Shown one piece after another: positions 46,000 to 58,000 of a stretch of 64,000 nucleotides of DNA. The stretch comes from Chimonanthus salicifolius (taxonomy: Eukaryota; Streptophyta; Magnoliopsida; Laurales; Calycanthaceae), in the NCBI GenBank assembly GCA_013350335.1, contig CM023537.1, positions 13,830,884 to 13,894,883 of the forward strand. The letters run 5' to 3'. A program made the position numbers and the translations under genes. How positions within the stretch are numbered: position 1 is the stretch's first letter; every line of letters starts with the position of its first letter. The notes beneath the pieces are model-generated. The model did no database searches. It saw nothing but the letters and a program-made list of their open reading frames with translations, and had not been told where the DNA came from.

Positions 46000-47500
46000 G
46001 ATGTAATAATCAAGAAACCTAAACATTATGCCAACAAATCAATGAGACCTAATTCAACTGGTTTGAGTTTTAGCCAAAGCATACAAGAGGCTATGTCTAT
46101 GCAAAAAACTCAAATTACGAGGCCTATTGAATTATAAATTGTAACTTAGGTTCGTTTTAGTATAAATTCAAATAATCCAAACTTAAATCTAGTTTAAAAT
46201 TTTTCTTATACCCATCATGCATTATCTTCTACTTCCATCTTGAACATCATCGGTTCACCATTAATTCTACATGGGTTGCATGGTAGGAACTAGGAAGCAG
46301 GGGGTCTACTTTCCACAAGAGAGCATCACCATTTTTATTATTATTTAAATAATAAAAATATATTAAAGTTATATAGTGAGAAAGTATATAAATATTCATA
46401 TCATTTCTTTTCTCTTTTAGAAAATTTTAATTCGGAATTATATATTGAGCACTGAAATCTTACATTTTTACCCCTAATTATTGGACTAGTTAGCTCTCAA
46501 TTATGTGTATATTGTGCATTTAATATAATTTCTTAGTTTTATAGAATAAAAATGGAGAATTCAGGAAATCAAGTTAAGTCAGTGGATAATTGCAAGTTTT
46601 GAGCCTAAAACAGAAGATCTGGAATTTTACTAATTAATTCAGGCCACTTTTAGGTTTTTAATGTAAATTGGTTAGTCTAGATCCAGTTATGAGAGTCTAG
46701 ACTTAATCAATATTTTTTTGTTTTAAAGTGGTGAGTTGATTATTAAATTCTAGGAGAGAGAACCTGCATTTCAAGAGACAAATGTTGAAATTCAAGATTA
46801 TAATTAAAATGGATAATAAATATTTTCAGAAATGACATCATTTTTGTTTTATTAGAGGTTTCAATTAAAAATTAGTATATAAACTTTTATATTAGTGAGA
46901 ATACCTTGAATCATCACTCTCTTTGTATTATTTTAATTATTCACTGGTACTTTAAATTTAAGTTTTCTCAAATTAATATACGAGACTAGTAGATAATTTA
47001 ATATATATATATATATATATATCCCTGTCAAAATCCGCAGGGAAGGTAAGAAAACATGTGAAGCAATGATAATGAGAAAATGTTCTCTTTTGATGTCAAC
47101 CACAGGCACCGGAGCACTATCCCTTCTCGAACTCTAATGGAGTAACAAATGGAAACTTTATAATTGAATTTTAATTTAATAATAGCAGTGGATGGGTTTC
47201 ACTTACCCTAATGGAGTAAAACTTTAATAATAGCACTCGATGGGTTTCACACTTTCACTTACCCTAGTGCAGTAAAAATTAAACAATAGCAGTGAATGGG
47301 TTTCACTTACCCTAATGGAGTAAAATATAACCATATTAATGTATCAATTATAGAAAATATGTCTTATTTAGATATCTTCATCTTCTACTTATATGGGTCT
47401 GGTTACTTGTGTGGTTGATTTAGAATCACAAACTTGAGTGAACCACGTTATCTTTTACATGTTAGTATTGCACTGCAATACTGGAGTAAGAACTAAGAAG
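46000..47500. other. Upstream region of paralogue 3
   Basis: No gene. Sequence from 46200 matches 40520 and 49150 (ATCATGCATTATCTTCTAC, then the AACATCATCGGTTCACC region) and from 47030 it matches the other gene units. An (AT)n run lies at 47000-47022. Within 47190-47330 a short unit with GATGGGTTTCACTTACCCTA is repeated three times. Confidence 0.55.
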
Positions 47501-47665
47501 ATGGGTAGAATCATTCATTTTCTAAGGGGTGCCTCTGCTGGAGAAGCTCAACCTAGCGGCCTCTTCTTCTTCTTCAGTGGTGGAGATAGTGGCGGCAGCA
47601 GCCGTCATGGCCATGGAGGAGGTTGCGGTGGTGGTTGCAGTGATGGCGATGGTTGTGATTGTTAA
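47501..47665 (+). pseudogene. Gly/His-rich paralogue 3, membrane span deleted
   Basis: An open frame of 54 residues starts MGRIIHFLRGASAGEAQPSG and then jumps from LFFFF directly to SGGDSGGSSRHGHGGGCGGG, so the whole membrane span and the SCGDHGSGKSNKP spacer are missing. The join falls at a CTTC word present at both positions in the other paralogues, as expected of a microhomology deletion. The tail ends SDGDGCDC. A SINE lies 30 bp after the stop. It is most likely a pseudogene, though a short soluble product is not excluded. Confidence 0.6.
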
Positions 47666-47694
47666 TGATGTCAGATGTATTGTCTTGTTTGCAA

Positions 47695-47832
47695 GGTGTA
47701 GCTCAATCGGTGATTTTCCATTCTCAGAAACTGGGAGGTGTCAAGTTCGAACCTCCATGGCCTCACCTGGTGTTCCCTAAGGACAATAAGTATTAACCGT
47801 GGGGGTTTTACGCTCGATTTCTCACAACGGTA

Positions 47833-47908
<76 letters not shown>
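47695..47908 (+). mobile_element. tRNA-derived SINE, copy 6, with (TA)n tail
   Basis: Starts GGTGTAGCTCAATCGGTGA (A-box), has AAGTTCGAACCT (B-box) and the body (CCCTAAGGACAATAAG, GGGGGTTTTACGCTCGAT), ending in about 36 TA units instead of poly(A). It interrupts the 3' flank of paralogue 3 within a sequence that is continuous in the other three units. Confidence 0.88.
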
Positions 47909-47911
<3 letters not shown>

Positions 47912-48329
47912 CTTTGGCAGGTTTATTTAGCATCAACAGAGAAATTACTGTTTATCTCTACTTATGTAAAGTGTTATGGTCTTTGTTGTTGTTGGTTGTT
48001 GTTTTAATAAAAAAAATCAATGGATTAGTAAGGGTGAAAACCCAAAATCTGAGAAGCATATCTTGATAATTATTTCATGTTGGCTAATGAATGGTTTGCA
48101 TCGTAGAGCAAGTGAACACCAAGATTCTTCACAAATCATTAATTTGTAAGATAATTATTTACAGTGGATCTAATTTGTGAGATATTCTTTTGATGAGACT
48201 AATTTTTTACATTAACAAGTATTTTTATTTTTAACTTTTAGGGTCACTGGGTTCCACCTTATTACCAAATGAGATGTAACCTAAATTGGTTCATTGAATT
48301 AGTGTTGACTATTTAGCTTCAGAAGGGGT

Positions 48330-49500
48330 GTCAAGAGAAATGGAGAGAAGAATGTATGAACATCTACGTGATTTAAGAGTTTTTCTAAACTGTTATATAT
48401 AAAATATACATAAATAGATTTTGTAAAACAAAATTTAATATAATTTAATGATGATACACTAAATTAAGAGAATAATTTCAATACTTGAATTGGATTATCA
48501 TCTTTGATTTTGAAGGCTTCTAATTCAAATCATTACAATTATCAGAAATAATTGAAGGTGATATCTTATCATGTACAATTAATACAATGAGAAAGCCTAC
48601 CATTGAAAATACACTTGCTTCCAAAATTAAATGCAATTTAAACAATCATAATCATATACATACATGGAACTTAAATTATACACTAATTCAGATTGACATT
48701 CATTGAACTTTTTAAACCCAATTTAATTGTAGAAAATTCTACAATTAAGCAATTGAGAAAATGCAAGATATGAACATCATCATGGAAAAATCAAAACCAA
48801 CTCTTAAACGAAATTCAATTCAACAAAAACACAAATTCAAATTAAGAACTAAATTATAACTCACCTTGTTAGTGGTTTGTTTCTCTGTGTTGATTTTTCT
48901 TTTCTATTTTTCTAATATTTTTTATTGTGTGTGGACGGAAAGATGTTTCCTCCCAATAGAGTTTGCTAAAATAAAATCCGAAGTACTGCTTAAAATTTAT
49001 AAACCATTGACAAAGATTTTAATGAAAAGTATAATAAATAATTTTTTAACTCAAATAAGCACCCAAATCACCAAATTGCTGCTTTAAGATATATAACTTT
49101 TTTTCTTTTTATTTTTTAAGCAAATAGAAAAATAAGAATTTAATTTCTTATACCCATCATGCATTATCTTATACATCCATCTTGAACATCATCGGTTCAC
49201 CACTAATTCTACATGGGTTGTTTGGTAGGAACTAGGAAGCAAGTAGGTCTACTTCCATCTTTAAGTTTATTTTTTTCTATTTGTTATTATTTAAATGATG
49301 AAGAAAATATACTAAAGTTATATAGTGATAAAATATACAAGTGTTCTTGTAATTTCCTTTTCTCTTTTATTTTTTTAATTGTTATTATATTATAAAATGA
49401 ATAATAGATATTTTCAGAAATGATATTATTTCTATTTTATTAAAGAAGATAGTGTCTCAATTAAAAATTAGTGTGTAAATTTTTATATTAATGACAATAC
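48330..49500. repeat. Segmental duplication block B, second copy (matches 38200-40890)
   Basis: Collinear with the 38 kb block but about 1.2 kb shorter because the insertion at 39115-40310 is missing. No coding region is supported within it. Confidence 0.8.
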
Positions 49501-50156
49501 ATTCATTCATTATTCTCTCTTTTCCATTTTAACTGTTTAAGCTTAAGTAAAAATTCGACTCACCTCAAATTTACATGATAAATGAGACTTACGAATAATT
49601 TTATTTATCTATAAAATTATTTTACTAAAAAATATTCTCTTCTGATGTGAACCACAGACACTGGACTCATGGAAAGGATATTTCATTATTTTGCAGAAGG
49701 GCCGTAACAAATGGTAAATTTATAATTGAAATTTAATTTAGTAAAATGTGTGCATCGGTTTCACTTACCCTAATGGAGTAAAGTATAACATATTAATGTA
49801 TCAATTATAAAACATTATCATAGTTAGATATCTCTAATCATATGATTTAAACAATTGAAATAGAAAATCAACAAAGAACTCCACTGTTAGAGTCCATTTT
49901 ATTTAATTTAAATCATATCATTCTACCTATTTAATTAGACTAATTTTATTAATTTTATAGCACAAACAATTATTTCTTTGATTTTATAAAGTTATTAGAT
50001 TAACTTCATTATCACATATTAAAGTTATGAGATCTGTTGAGAATTGAGAGAGTTGGTGTGAGGCCATGGACTTCATCTTCCACTTATATGGGTCTGGTTA
50101 CTTGTGGTTGATTTAGAGTCACAGAGTTGGGTGCACTGAAATACTGGAGTAAGAAG

Positions 50157-50519
50157 ATGGCTAGAATCATGCAATTCCTAAGGGGTGCCTCTGCCGGAGC
50201 AGCTCAACCTGGCGGCCTCTTCTTCTTAATTTGCATGCTCGTCGTGTCGCTTTTCGTCATATCCATGATCATCTTCTCTTGCGGCGATCATGGCTCCGGT
50301 AAATCCAACAAACCCAAGAAACAGCGAACCCGCCGCAATGGAAAGTCCAATTCTTCTGCAGTCAATGCTTCCCTTGCCGGGTATGGCTTCAGTGGTGGAG
50401 ATGGTGGCAGTGGCGGTCATGGCCATGGTGGAGCTTGTGGTGGTCATGGCCATGGAGGAGGCGATGGTGGTCATGCCCATGGAGGAGGTTGTGGTGGTGG
50501 CTGCGGTGGTGGTAATTGA
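50157..50519 (+). CDS. Small single-span Gly/His-rich protein, paralogue 4
   Basis: 120 residues, MARIMQFLRGASAGAAQPGG, then a hydrophobic span LFFLICMLVVSLFVISMII (about 20-38), then SCGDHGSGKSNKPKKQRTRR, a spacer with SSAVNASLAGYGFSGGDGG and a tail of GGHGHGG, GGHAHGG and CGGGCGGGN. No function known to me. The start is decided by this copy: it is the only in-frame ATG upstream of the span. This is the best preserved compact version and serves as reference for the frameshift in paralogue 2 and the deletion in paralogue 3. His-Gly-His-Gly steps could bind metal, but that is a guess. Single exon. Confidence 0.68.
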   Translation: MARIMQFLRGASAGAAQPGGLFFLICMLVVSLFVISMIIFSCGDHGSGKSNKPKKQRTRRNGKSNSSAVNASLAGYGFSGGDGGSGGHGHGGACGGHGHGGGDGGHAHGGGCGGGCGGGN

Positions 50520-51066
50520 TGTCGGATGTACTGTTGTAATATAATTGAGCTTTAACAGGTTTATTTAGCATTAACAAGGAAATTACTGTTTATCTCTACT
50601 TACGTAATGTGTTCTGGTCTTAATTATTGGTTGATGGTTTTAATTATGTGAGTGTTGTTTTAGTGAAAAAATTCAATGAATTAGTAAGGGTGAAAACCCA
50701 AAATCTGAAAAACATGCGTTGATAATTATTTTAAGTTGACTATTTGGGTTGAAGAGAAGAAAAAATTACAATAATGCAAATGAATGATTTGAATCAGAGA
50801 GCAAGTGAATACCTAAGATTCTTCGCAAATCACTAATTTGTAAGAGAATTATTTTAGGTGACTCCCAATAGAGTTATTCTCCATCGATTAAATGAATGTG
50901 TGTGGATTAAGAGGTTTACACATACTCGTGACCTCTAATGTAAGGTGGAAGTTACCAAAAAAATATATACTACCTCGTGATTTGTATTTTAGACTGCAAA
51001 TTATTTTGACAAAGTGTATAATAATGTGTAATGTAAACTGCGGACATTAGTATAGGTAAACATATA

Positions 51067-51245
51067 CTCCCTCTCTTCCAATTTAGTTATTTTATATAAT
51101 TTTAGAATTGTCCCAAAATAGTTATCCCATTTAACATAAAGTGTGTTGAAAATGGATGAGATCACATGAAGTGCTACTTTTATATAGAGAGTTTGTTAAA
51201 AAATATAAATTTTCAAATGAAACAATTAAAATGGGATGGAGGGAG
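51067..51245. mobile_element. Stowaway (Tc1/mariner) MITE
   Basis: 179 bp starting CTCCCTCTCTTCCAATTTAG and ending AAAATGGGATGGAGGGAG, flanked by TA on both sides (51065-51066, 51246-51247). CTCCCTC ends with a TA duplication are diagnostic of Stowaway MITEs. The homologous position near 34290 is empty. Confidence 0.93.
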
Positions 51246-51309
51246 TAATATGTAAATTAATATATGGAGAAAATGTAAAATATAGAGTAATATGAAAAAA
51301 AAATGCAAA

Positions 51310-52585
51310 TTCAAATTAATTAAAAATACAGCCTTCATTGAAACAAGGTCTAATTATCCTACAAAATCAAAGAAATAGTCATTGGTATGAGAATTTAAAA
51401 GAAATGAGTTTCATCAAACATATATATAGTAACAAAGTTAAACTTATTATCAACTATAAAATTTATTTAATTAAATCAAATGAATAATAATTTTTAAATG
51501 AAATTTGTTTTCATAATCATAGTGTTGACAATTTCTAGTTTGTTTTGATAAGATTGATTTCTTTAATAATTTAATATTTATTAAAATTAAATTGAGAGTC
51601 ACAACATTGTCATGACTTATTTGTATCAAATTATATTTAAAAAATTAAAATAATCACATGTTGAAGTAAAAAAATATGAGTTAATTGATAACTGATAAAT
51701 TTAACTATATTCAAATTATTATTTTTTAAATATAAATCGTCAATTCAGATTTATGGGCCCCATGCACTACCGTGCAAGTCATTATTCCTGAAAGAAAAAA
51801 TAAAGGTGACATAGGAAAGTGGAGGAGTGGGGCCAACCACTAAACTAAATAAAGTATTAAAAAAATATATTTTCAATTGTCTTTCTGCCCTTTTCACATT
51901 AAAGAGTTCTATATCTTCCTTAAACCTTGAATAAAATAAAATAAAAAACATAATTTTCATAGTTTTCTGATTTAGCTTAATGCTAAGCAAAGGATCTCTG
52001 CCGTAAGTGCACTCAAGATTTTATAAATTGCTAAAGTCTTTCAGAATTTTTTTTATAAGAGATTCTCTTGAATGGAATTTTTTTCATTTCAAAGTAAAAA
52101 CGAGATTTTACTTTTTTTAATTAATAAATATTAAACAAAAAATGAGGAGAATTTCTTGAATTCTTATTTTTTTTAACTAAGGTGTTAAGGAGTCTCACTC
52201 GATTAATCATCCAAATATGTGTAAACCTCTCAATTTATACACAATGGATAAGTTCAATCGGTAGTAGTCATTTGAAGTTGCGTGTGAATTAATGATTAAA
52301 AAAAGTTTCTAAGAATTAAGCGTGCACAAATTTACACACTACGAACTCTAATCCAGCTCGATGAACTTCTAATGAACTCAATTTAATTTGTGGAATCCAA
52401 CTTATTAGAAAATGGAGAACAATGCAATAGGAGCAACCCACTTAATCCAAACAATCAACTCATCCAATTAATCAATTTCAAAAGAAAAATGAAGTCATCA
52501 AATATAAGAGATTAATTAGCATTCTATTTTGACATAATAAAGCAACCTTACAGCAAGTATCTAACAATAATTTGATGAAACTATG
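51310..52585. other. Intergenic, AT-rich, no gene seen
   Basis: Strongly AT-rich sequence with stops in all frames. A minus-strand frame at 51751-51990 has no recognisable features. Confidence 0.5.
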
Positions 52586-52589
52586 TCAT

Positions 52590-52785
52590 TTAGTATCCTC
52601 CTTTGAGATCATTAACATAACATGGAACTGGAGTAACCGTTTCCATGGTGGCAGCTTCCACCATGAAGCCTGGTTTAGGACCTTCTTTTTGTGCTGATGA
52701 CCTCTCCACAAGCCTTTGCCTCTGCCATCAACCTATCATTCTCCTGCTTCCTCTTCTTGAATTCTTCAGTTCACCTTGAAGGCTG
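52590..52785 (-). pseudogene. Fragment of an unidentified gene, frameshifted
   Basis: On the minus strand one frame reads [20 protein letters not shown] and EVISTK, a charged helical stretch. A second frame continues [20 protein letters not shown] then [12 protein letters not shown] and a stop at 52590-52592. The two make sense as one C-terminal exon joined across an A-run (about 52692) with a one-base shift. I do not recognise the parent. Upstream sequence toward 52960 shows no continuation. Confidence 0.4.
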
Positions 52786-52959
52786 CACATGCTCCACTCG
52801 CACATGAATTCTCTTCCTGATTATTCTATTGGCCCCTCCTTGTTCATTTCCACGCCAATGGCACGCTTCGTAACGTTCCGGACTCGACCGCGGCCGGCTT
52901 AACTCATAAGTTAAAAAGGCCACTGTCTGAGACCCATGGTTAAAAAGGCCCAACTTATC

Positions 52960-53590
52960 GCATAGTATATTACTGCATAATCCTTTTTATATATCGCACA
53001 TACGCAAAGTATATTACCGCAACCCTTTTTAAGTTACCACATAGACGCATAGCTGCATAAACTTCAAAAAATTCTTTTTATTATATATTGTAGAAAACTG
53101 AAAATCCAGTACTCATCTATCATTAGCACTTAATATAAATAGGATTACATACCTCTCAATTAGGAGGAAGAAATCAATTAGAATACAACCTCTTTGAGGA
53201 TTAGATCAAAAGGATTAGGATAAGAGTGTTCAAATTTGAACTGGACTATCTTTGAGACTTTTTCAAATTTGAACTGAACTATCCTTTGAGACTGTTGCAC
53301 TGCCGTTAATATATATAATTAAAAAAATTAAAAAAATTCTTTTTATTATATATAATTAAAATTTTAGTTAAATATTAAAACCTAAATATTAATTAATTTT
53401 TTTTTCTCTTCTTATCTCTTTCATGACTGGCCTTTCTAGGCAATGCCGTCCATCTAGCTGGTGCTTTCCTTATCTTCTCCTTCCTTTCATTCAGCCTGAA
53501 AATTAGGCCAACACCGTGTGAGGATTGTTTTCTCTGTGTCGTCTCTGCCTGCCATCTCTTTTGTACCGTGTGGGCTTCCCATGTGGTTGA
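52960..53590. other. Intergenic, no gene seen
   Basis: Contains a short pair of related units with ATTACTGCATAA / GCATAGTATATTAC words (52960-53050) and AT-rich sequence. Reading frames at 53393-53685 on the minus strand show no recognisable features. Confidence 0.4.
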
Positions 53591-53598
53591 CTCCACAA

Positions 53599-54068
53599 CA
53601 ATGTTATCAAAATCAGACCGTCTAATGAACTATCTTCGAGCCATTTTGGATTCAACTGTGGTGAAAGCCGGTCAAAGCCGGTCAAATAGTAATATAATAT
53701 AAATAGTACATATAAAATTAAGTAAGCTATCTTTTACCAATAACATTAATATAAATATTAAAAATAACATTTAAACTCTGAATAATATATCAAAACGGTG
53801 GAAGATATAGAAATGGTAATAAACATTTATATTTCAAATATATACATTTTCTAATATTATTTTGAAAGGAAAAAAAAAATTTCAAAATTTGTGAACCGCG
53901 GTCCATGGCTCATGGTTTGTAGGTAAAAACCGCAGAAAACCGAGTCTCTAATAGGTTTTATGCGGTTTTGACCCACAGCCGGTACTTAACTAGAATCGAA
54001 CCGCAGCAGCCATGGTTCCGGTCGAACTGCGAGTTCGACTGCGGTTCAGTCCGGTTCTGAGAACACTG
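53599..54068. mobile_element. TIR element (CARTGTT ends), 470 bp
   Basis: Left end CAATGTTATCAAAATCAGAC; right end on the other strand CAGTGTTCTCAGAACCGGAC, about 16 of 22 positions matching. The inside has many ACCGCGGT / CCGGTC / GTTCGACTGCGG words. Another truncated relative is near 15395. No clear target duplication. Confidence 0.5.
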
Positions 54069-54520
54069 CAACACAGCCACTTTGGCGCTTCGGGTGGGTT
54101 CCGCATGCGGGTGAGTCAGCTATGACTCAGCTATGTTGGGTAATAGATTTCCATTGACTAATATTTGAAATTTAGGTTGAAATTTCTCTTTTAATTCATA
54201 TGATGCGGTAATAGAAGCCGTTGATTAAACAAATAAGAGGTTAAAAATGTCTCAAAAGCAATAGATTTTGCTTCATTTATTATATTTAACTACTCAGCAA
54301 AAGAAAAATAAAAGGGAGAATTGAGATGAGATTTTGTTTCACTCTTATCTTATTTTTTTCTCATTTGTTTTGTATGATTAAATTATTTAGGATTTTTAGA
54401 GCATCCTAAGTATTTATGGAAAAGGCCGCTTCAATCCACTTAATTGATGAAATGGAGGGTAAAAGAAAAGAAGGAAAAAATGAAAAAAAAAATTAGATAA
54501 AAATTTAATTTTTTTTTTGG

Positions 54521-54877
54521 ATAGCGGTCCTCACACAAGATTTTTGTGTAACGAGACACGGGAATTAATGGATTCCCACTTTACCCTTCCACTGCAGTAT
54601 AAATTGGCTCACCGGATTACTGACCCTTTTACTGTGGTATAAATCGGCTCATTGACTGGATCACTGACCGACTCACTGAAATTGAATCACTGAAATTTGA
54701 TCATTGAAATTTATCTAAGTGAGATTTTTTTTTTTCATATATAACAACAAATTAGTTCATTGAAATCGGATTATTAAATTTTTTTTAAATATTTTTGAAC
54801 GGTAGTGAAAGGGTAAAATGGATAATACTTAAAAACCTGTGTCTCTTTGCTAACAATACACGTGGGAGGATCGTTAT
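54521..54877. mobile_element. MITE-like element immediately upstream of the oligopeptidase gene
   Basis: Left end ATAGCGGTCCTCACAC ... GAGACACGGG and right end, on the other strand, ATAACGATCCTCCCAC ... GAGACACAGG: about 40 bp of imperfect terminal inverted repeat. Inside are repeated ATCACTGA/TCATTGA words. It ends under 200 bp before the gene's start codon, so it may form part of the promoter. Confidence 0.6.
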
Positions 54878-55069
54878 TTATTTTATTTTATTATAGTATA
54901 TTTTTTTTATGAAAGGGCCCACCAATCGTAATATAAAAGGATATGCAAAATTTTATTTCTACATCAATCGGGCTATTGTTCAAATTTTGATCAAAAACTC
55001 CTGTTGCCTCGTTTCCCTCTGCTCGTCTCCGCCTCTCAAAGCACCGGATTCTCTCCAACTGCAGCAGCC

Positions 55070-58000
55070 ATGAAAGCTCCTTTCGCCAAGAAGGTGAAGC
55101 ACGAGATGGAGATGTTCGGAGACGTCAGGAACGATGACTATTACTGGCTTCGCGACGACTCTCATTCCGATCCCGACGTCCTTTCCTACCTCAAAGACGA
55201 AAATGCCTACACCGATTTCGTCATGGCCGGTCAGTCTGCCAAGCCTCCCCTTCTCTCTCTCTTTATCTGCGTTGGATTGCAGTCTTTTCTTTTCTCGTTT
55301 ATTCCAATTGAAATAAAACTCAATTCTACCAAACGATCGTCCATATCCGATCCATTAGAGCTCAGTTACTGTTTTTTCGATCAATTGAAATATCTACATC
55401 ATCGCAGTCGCGCTTCCGATGGAGGGCTTCGTCTTTTCCTCATCAGTGTGCCTGCCACTTGTCATATAAAAAAATTGGTGTTAATGTTATCCATCAATTG
55501 CTTTCCACTCTCCACTGGCTCTGAACTCAATAATGTATATCTGTGGAAGTTCAGTGTACAGGTGAACTCACTTCTAGTGCTGACCAGTTGGTAAGGTGGG
55601 TCCGGTCATAGATAAATATGGTCTCATGATATAACTGGCAGCTCAAAATTCTTTACTAGCTTTAAAAAGAACTCGATATATTTTTCTCACTGTCCACAGC
55701 TTGAAATTCCACATTTGGAAGTGGAGTTATCCGGTGTTGATTGCTAATTTTCTACCTAAGAATTCATTTTCTTGGAAAATAAGGTCATCGCTGGTATTTT
55801 CCATACAAATGTTTTCTGATGGAGGAAAGGTTTTGTAATTATTAAAAAAAGATGAAAAATGTAAGAGGAAAATTGGGCTTTTCCCGTTTGAAACACCCAC
55901 CCAACACAAATTAGAGGAAAACGAGTTGCTAAAAGTGCTGGTTATAATGTAGAAAACTACCAACATTGTGGAGTTGCCCCTCAATGGATTAAAAAATAAA
56001 AGATGCTATTGGCTTCTGATTTTCCAAAGCGAATCATGCCATCTTCAATGATGTTGTGGGCCATATATGTGCCACGTGTGTCCATTTTTGTTGTTGATTT
56101 GGTTTAGTCTAGTTTATGGGATACGATGTTATTCTTCTAAAAAATGATTATGGCTGGGAGGAGTTTGTAGGCTTTCTTATGATGGATTAAAAAGAAAGTA
56201 TTTTCTTCCCTATGTAAAATAGGCATTTTAACTAGAATTGACAATGGCTTAACCATTTTGGTTTAAAGTGCTTATTTTTTAGGAGATATATTTTTTCTTT
56301 ATATTTTGTTGAAAGGTAAACAGTTTGACTCCAACCCAACCAGAGCACTGGCTTCTTGTTAATTAGAATTCCAATTTGAACTTGTTACTCTCTTGTGTTG
56401 TCCCGATGGAAGGTATCAGTTTGAATTTCTTGGTGACAGTTGTCATGTTGGAACGAGGAACTTGTCAGTTCAGTTCTCAGTGCTTTTGAGAGGAACTTGT
56501 GTTGTATTTTCCAATTCAGTTATCAATGCTGTTCAGTATCTAGACTCGGGGGGAAAATAAAGAATAAAGATGAGAAAGGCTTGTTTACATGATTAAGGTT
56601 TAAAATTTGGTCTTTTGGACACCCATTTTTCAAACATGTTCTATATTCATCAAATTTCTTATATCTCATTCTATCTTCTCCATTCTTGAATTTTAATTCT
56701 ATACAACTGGTTCTAGACAGCAAAACATTTGAAGATCAGCTTTTTGCTGAGCTAAGGGGAAGAATCAAGGAAGATGATATTTCTGCACCTGTACGTAAAG
56801 GGTCATATTACTACTACAAAAGGACTTTGAAGGGGAAGGAGTATGTTCAACACTGTATGCGCTTTATCCCCAGTAATGGGTCCCCTCCATCTATACATGA
56901 TACCATGCCAACGGGACCTGATGCTCCGGAAGAGCATGTTATATTGGATGAGAACATCAAAGCTCAAGAACACCAGTATTATAGTATAGGGGCTTTGAAG
57001 GTACTGTCTTGTTTTGTGTTTCTTCCCTAGTGATAAAATCTCCTCTTTTCGGCTGAACTATGTGATTGTTATGTATGATATTCTGTTTTTATTAGGTAAG
57101 TCCAAACAATAAGCTTGTGGCATATGCAGAAGACACTAAGGGAGATGAGATCTATACTGTTTATGTCATTGATGCGAAGACTCAAACTCCTGTATGGAAG
57201 CCTCTACGCAATGTAACATACCTTGAGTGGGCTGATGATGATTCACTAGTCTACATTACAATGGATGAGATCCTTCGGGCAGACAAGGTTGGCCCCTATT
57301 CATGTCCAATATTTGGAAATACTGAAATAGGTTGCTTTTCATATGTGTGGTAATGTATAGTTAGCTTATGGTATTGCATTATTTGTTTGCTTCTTTTAGA
57401 GTGCAATTTTCAAATCTAACCTTGTTTTGTGATTTTCATGTTGCTTTCCGAAAGAGAATTATTGGTTAAGACATTTTGAACATGAAAATATGCACCTCCA
57501 ATTCGATATGCATGTGTGCAATTTGATTTTAGTAACAGTCCACTTACTTGTTTCCACTTTGCCCACTCTACGTTAATCTTATTGCAATCTACTCCTTAAG
57601 CTCCTCCATTTTGTATTGTTGTTGCTCCCAGATGTTAGAATCTATCAAATTACTGAATTTTCCATTTTGACCGACTCATTATTCTTTCAAATCCACCAAA
57701 CTTACATTTGGCATGTTCTATCTTTATTCTATTAATTTTCAAAGCATTTAACTCGAAGCTTTTCTCCAAACTATTTACCTAGAACTTCATGATTAAGTTC
57801 CACTGATAATTCCCTTGATCAAGACAAATAAGTAAAGGGTTAACATGGGCCTTGGTTGCATTCAAATTCCAACAAATTCAGTCTTTCAACAGAATTTATG
57901 CACTTGTTGCCACCCTTCTACATGTCTTGTGTTCTTGTATGATCTCAGTTCCTGATATTATCCAAGATGAATGCACTCTCTTCAATGTATGTTGGTTCAT

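Noticed and set aside
55004..55069. Longer N-terminus for the oligopeptidase
   Set aside because: The extended frame begins with TTG, not ATG; the ATG at 55070 gives the family's usual N-terminus.
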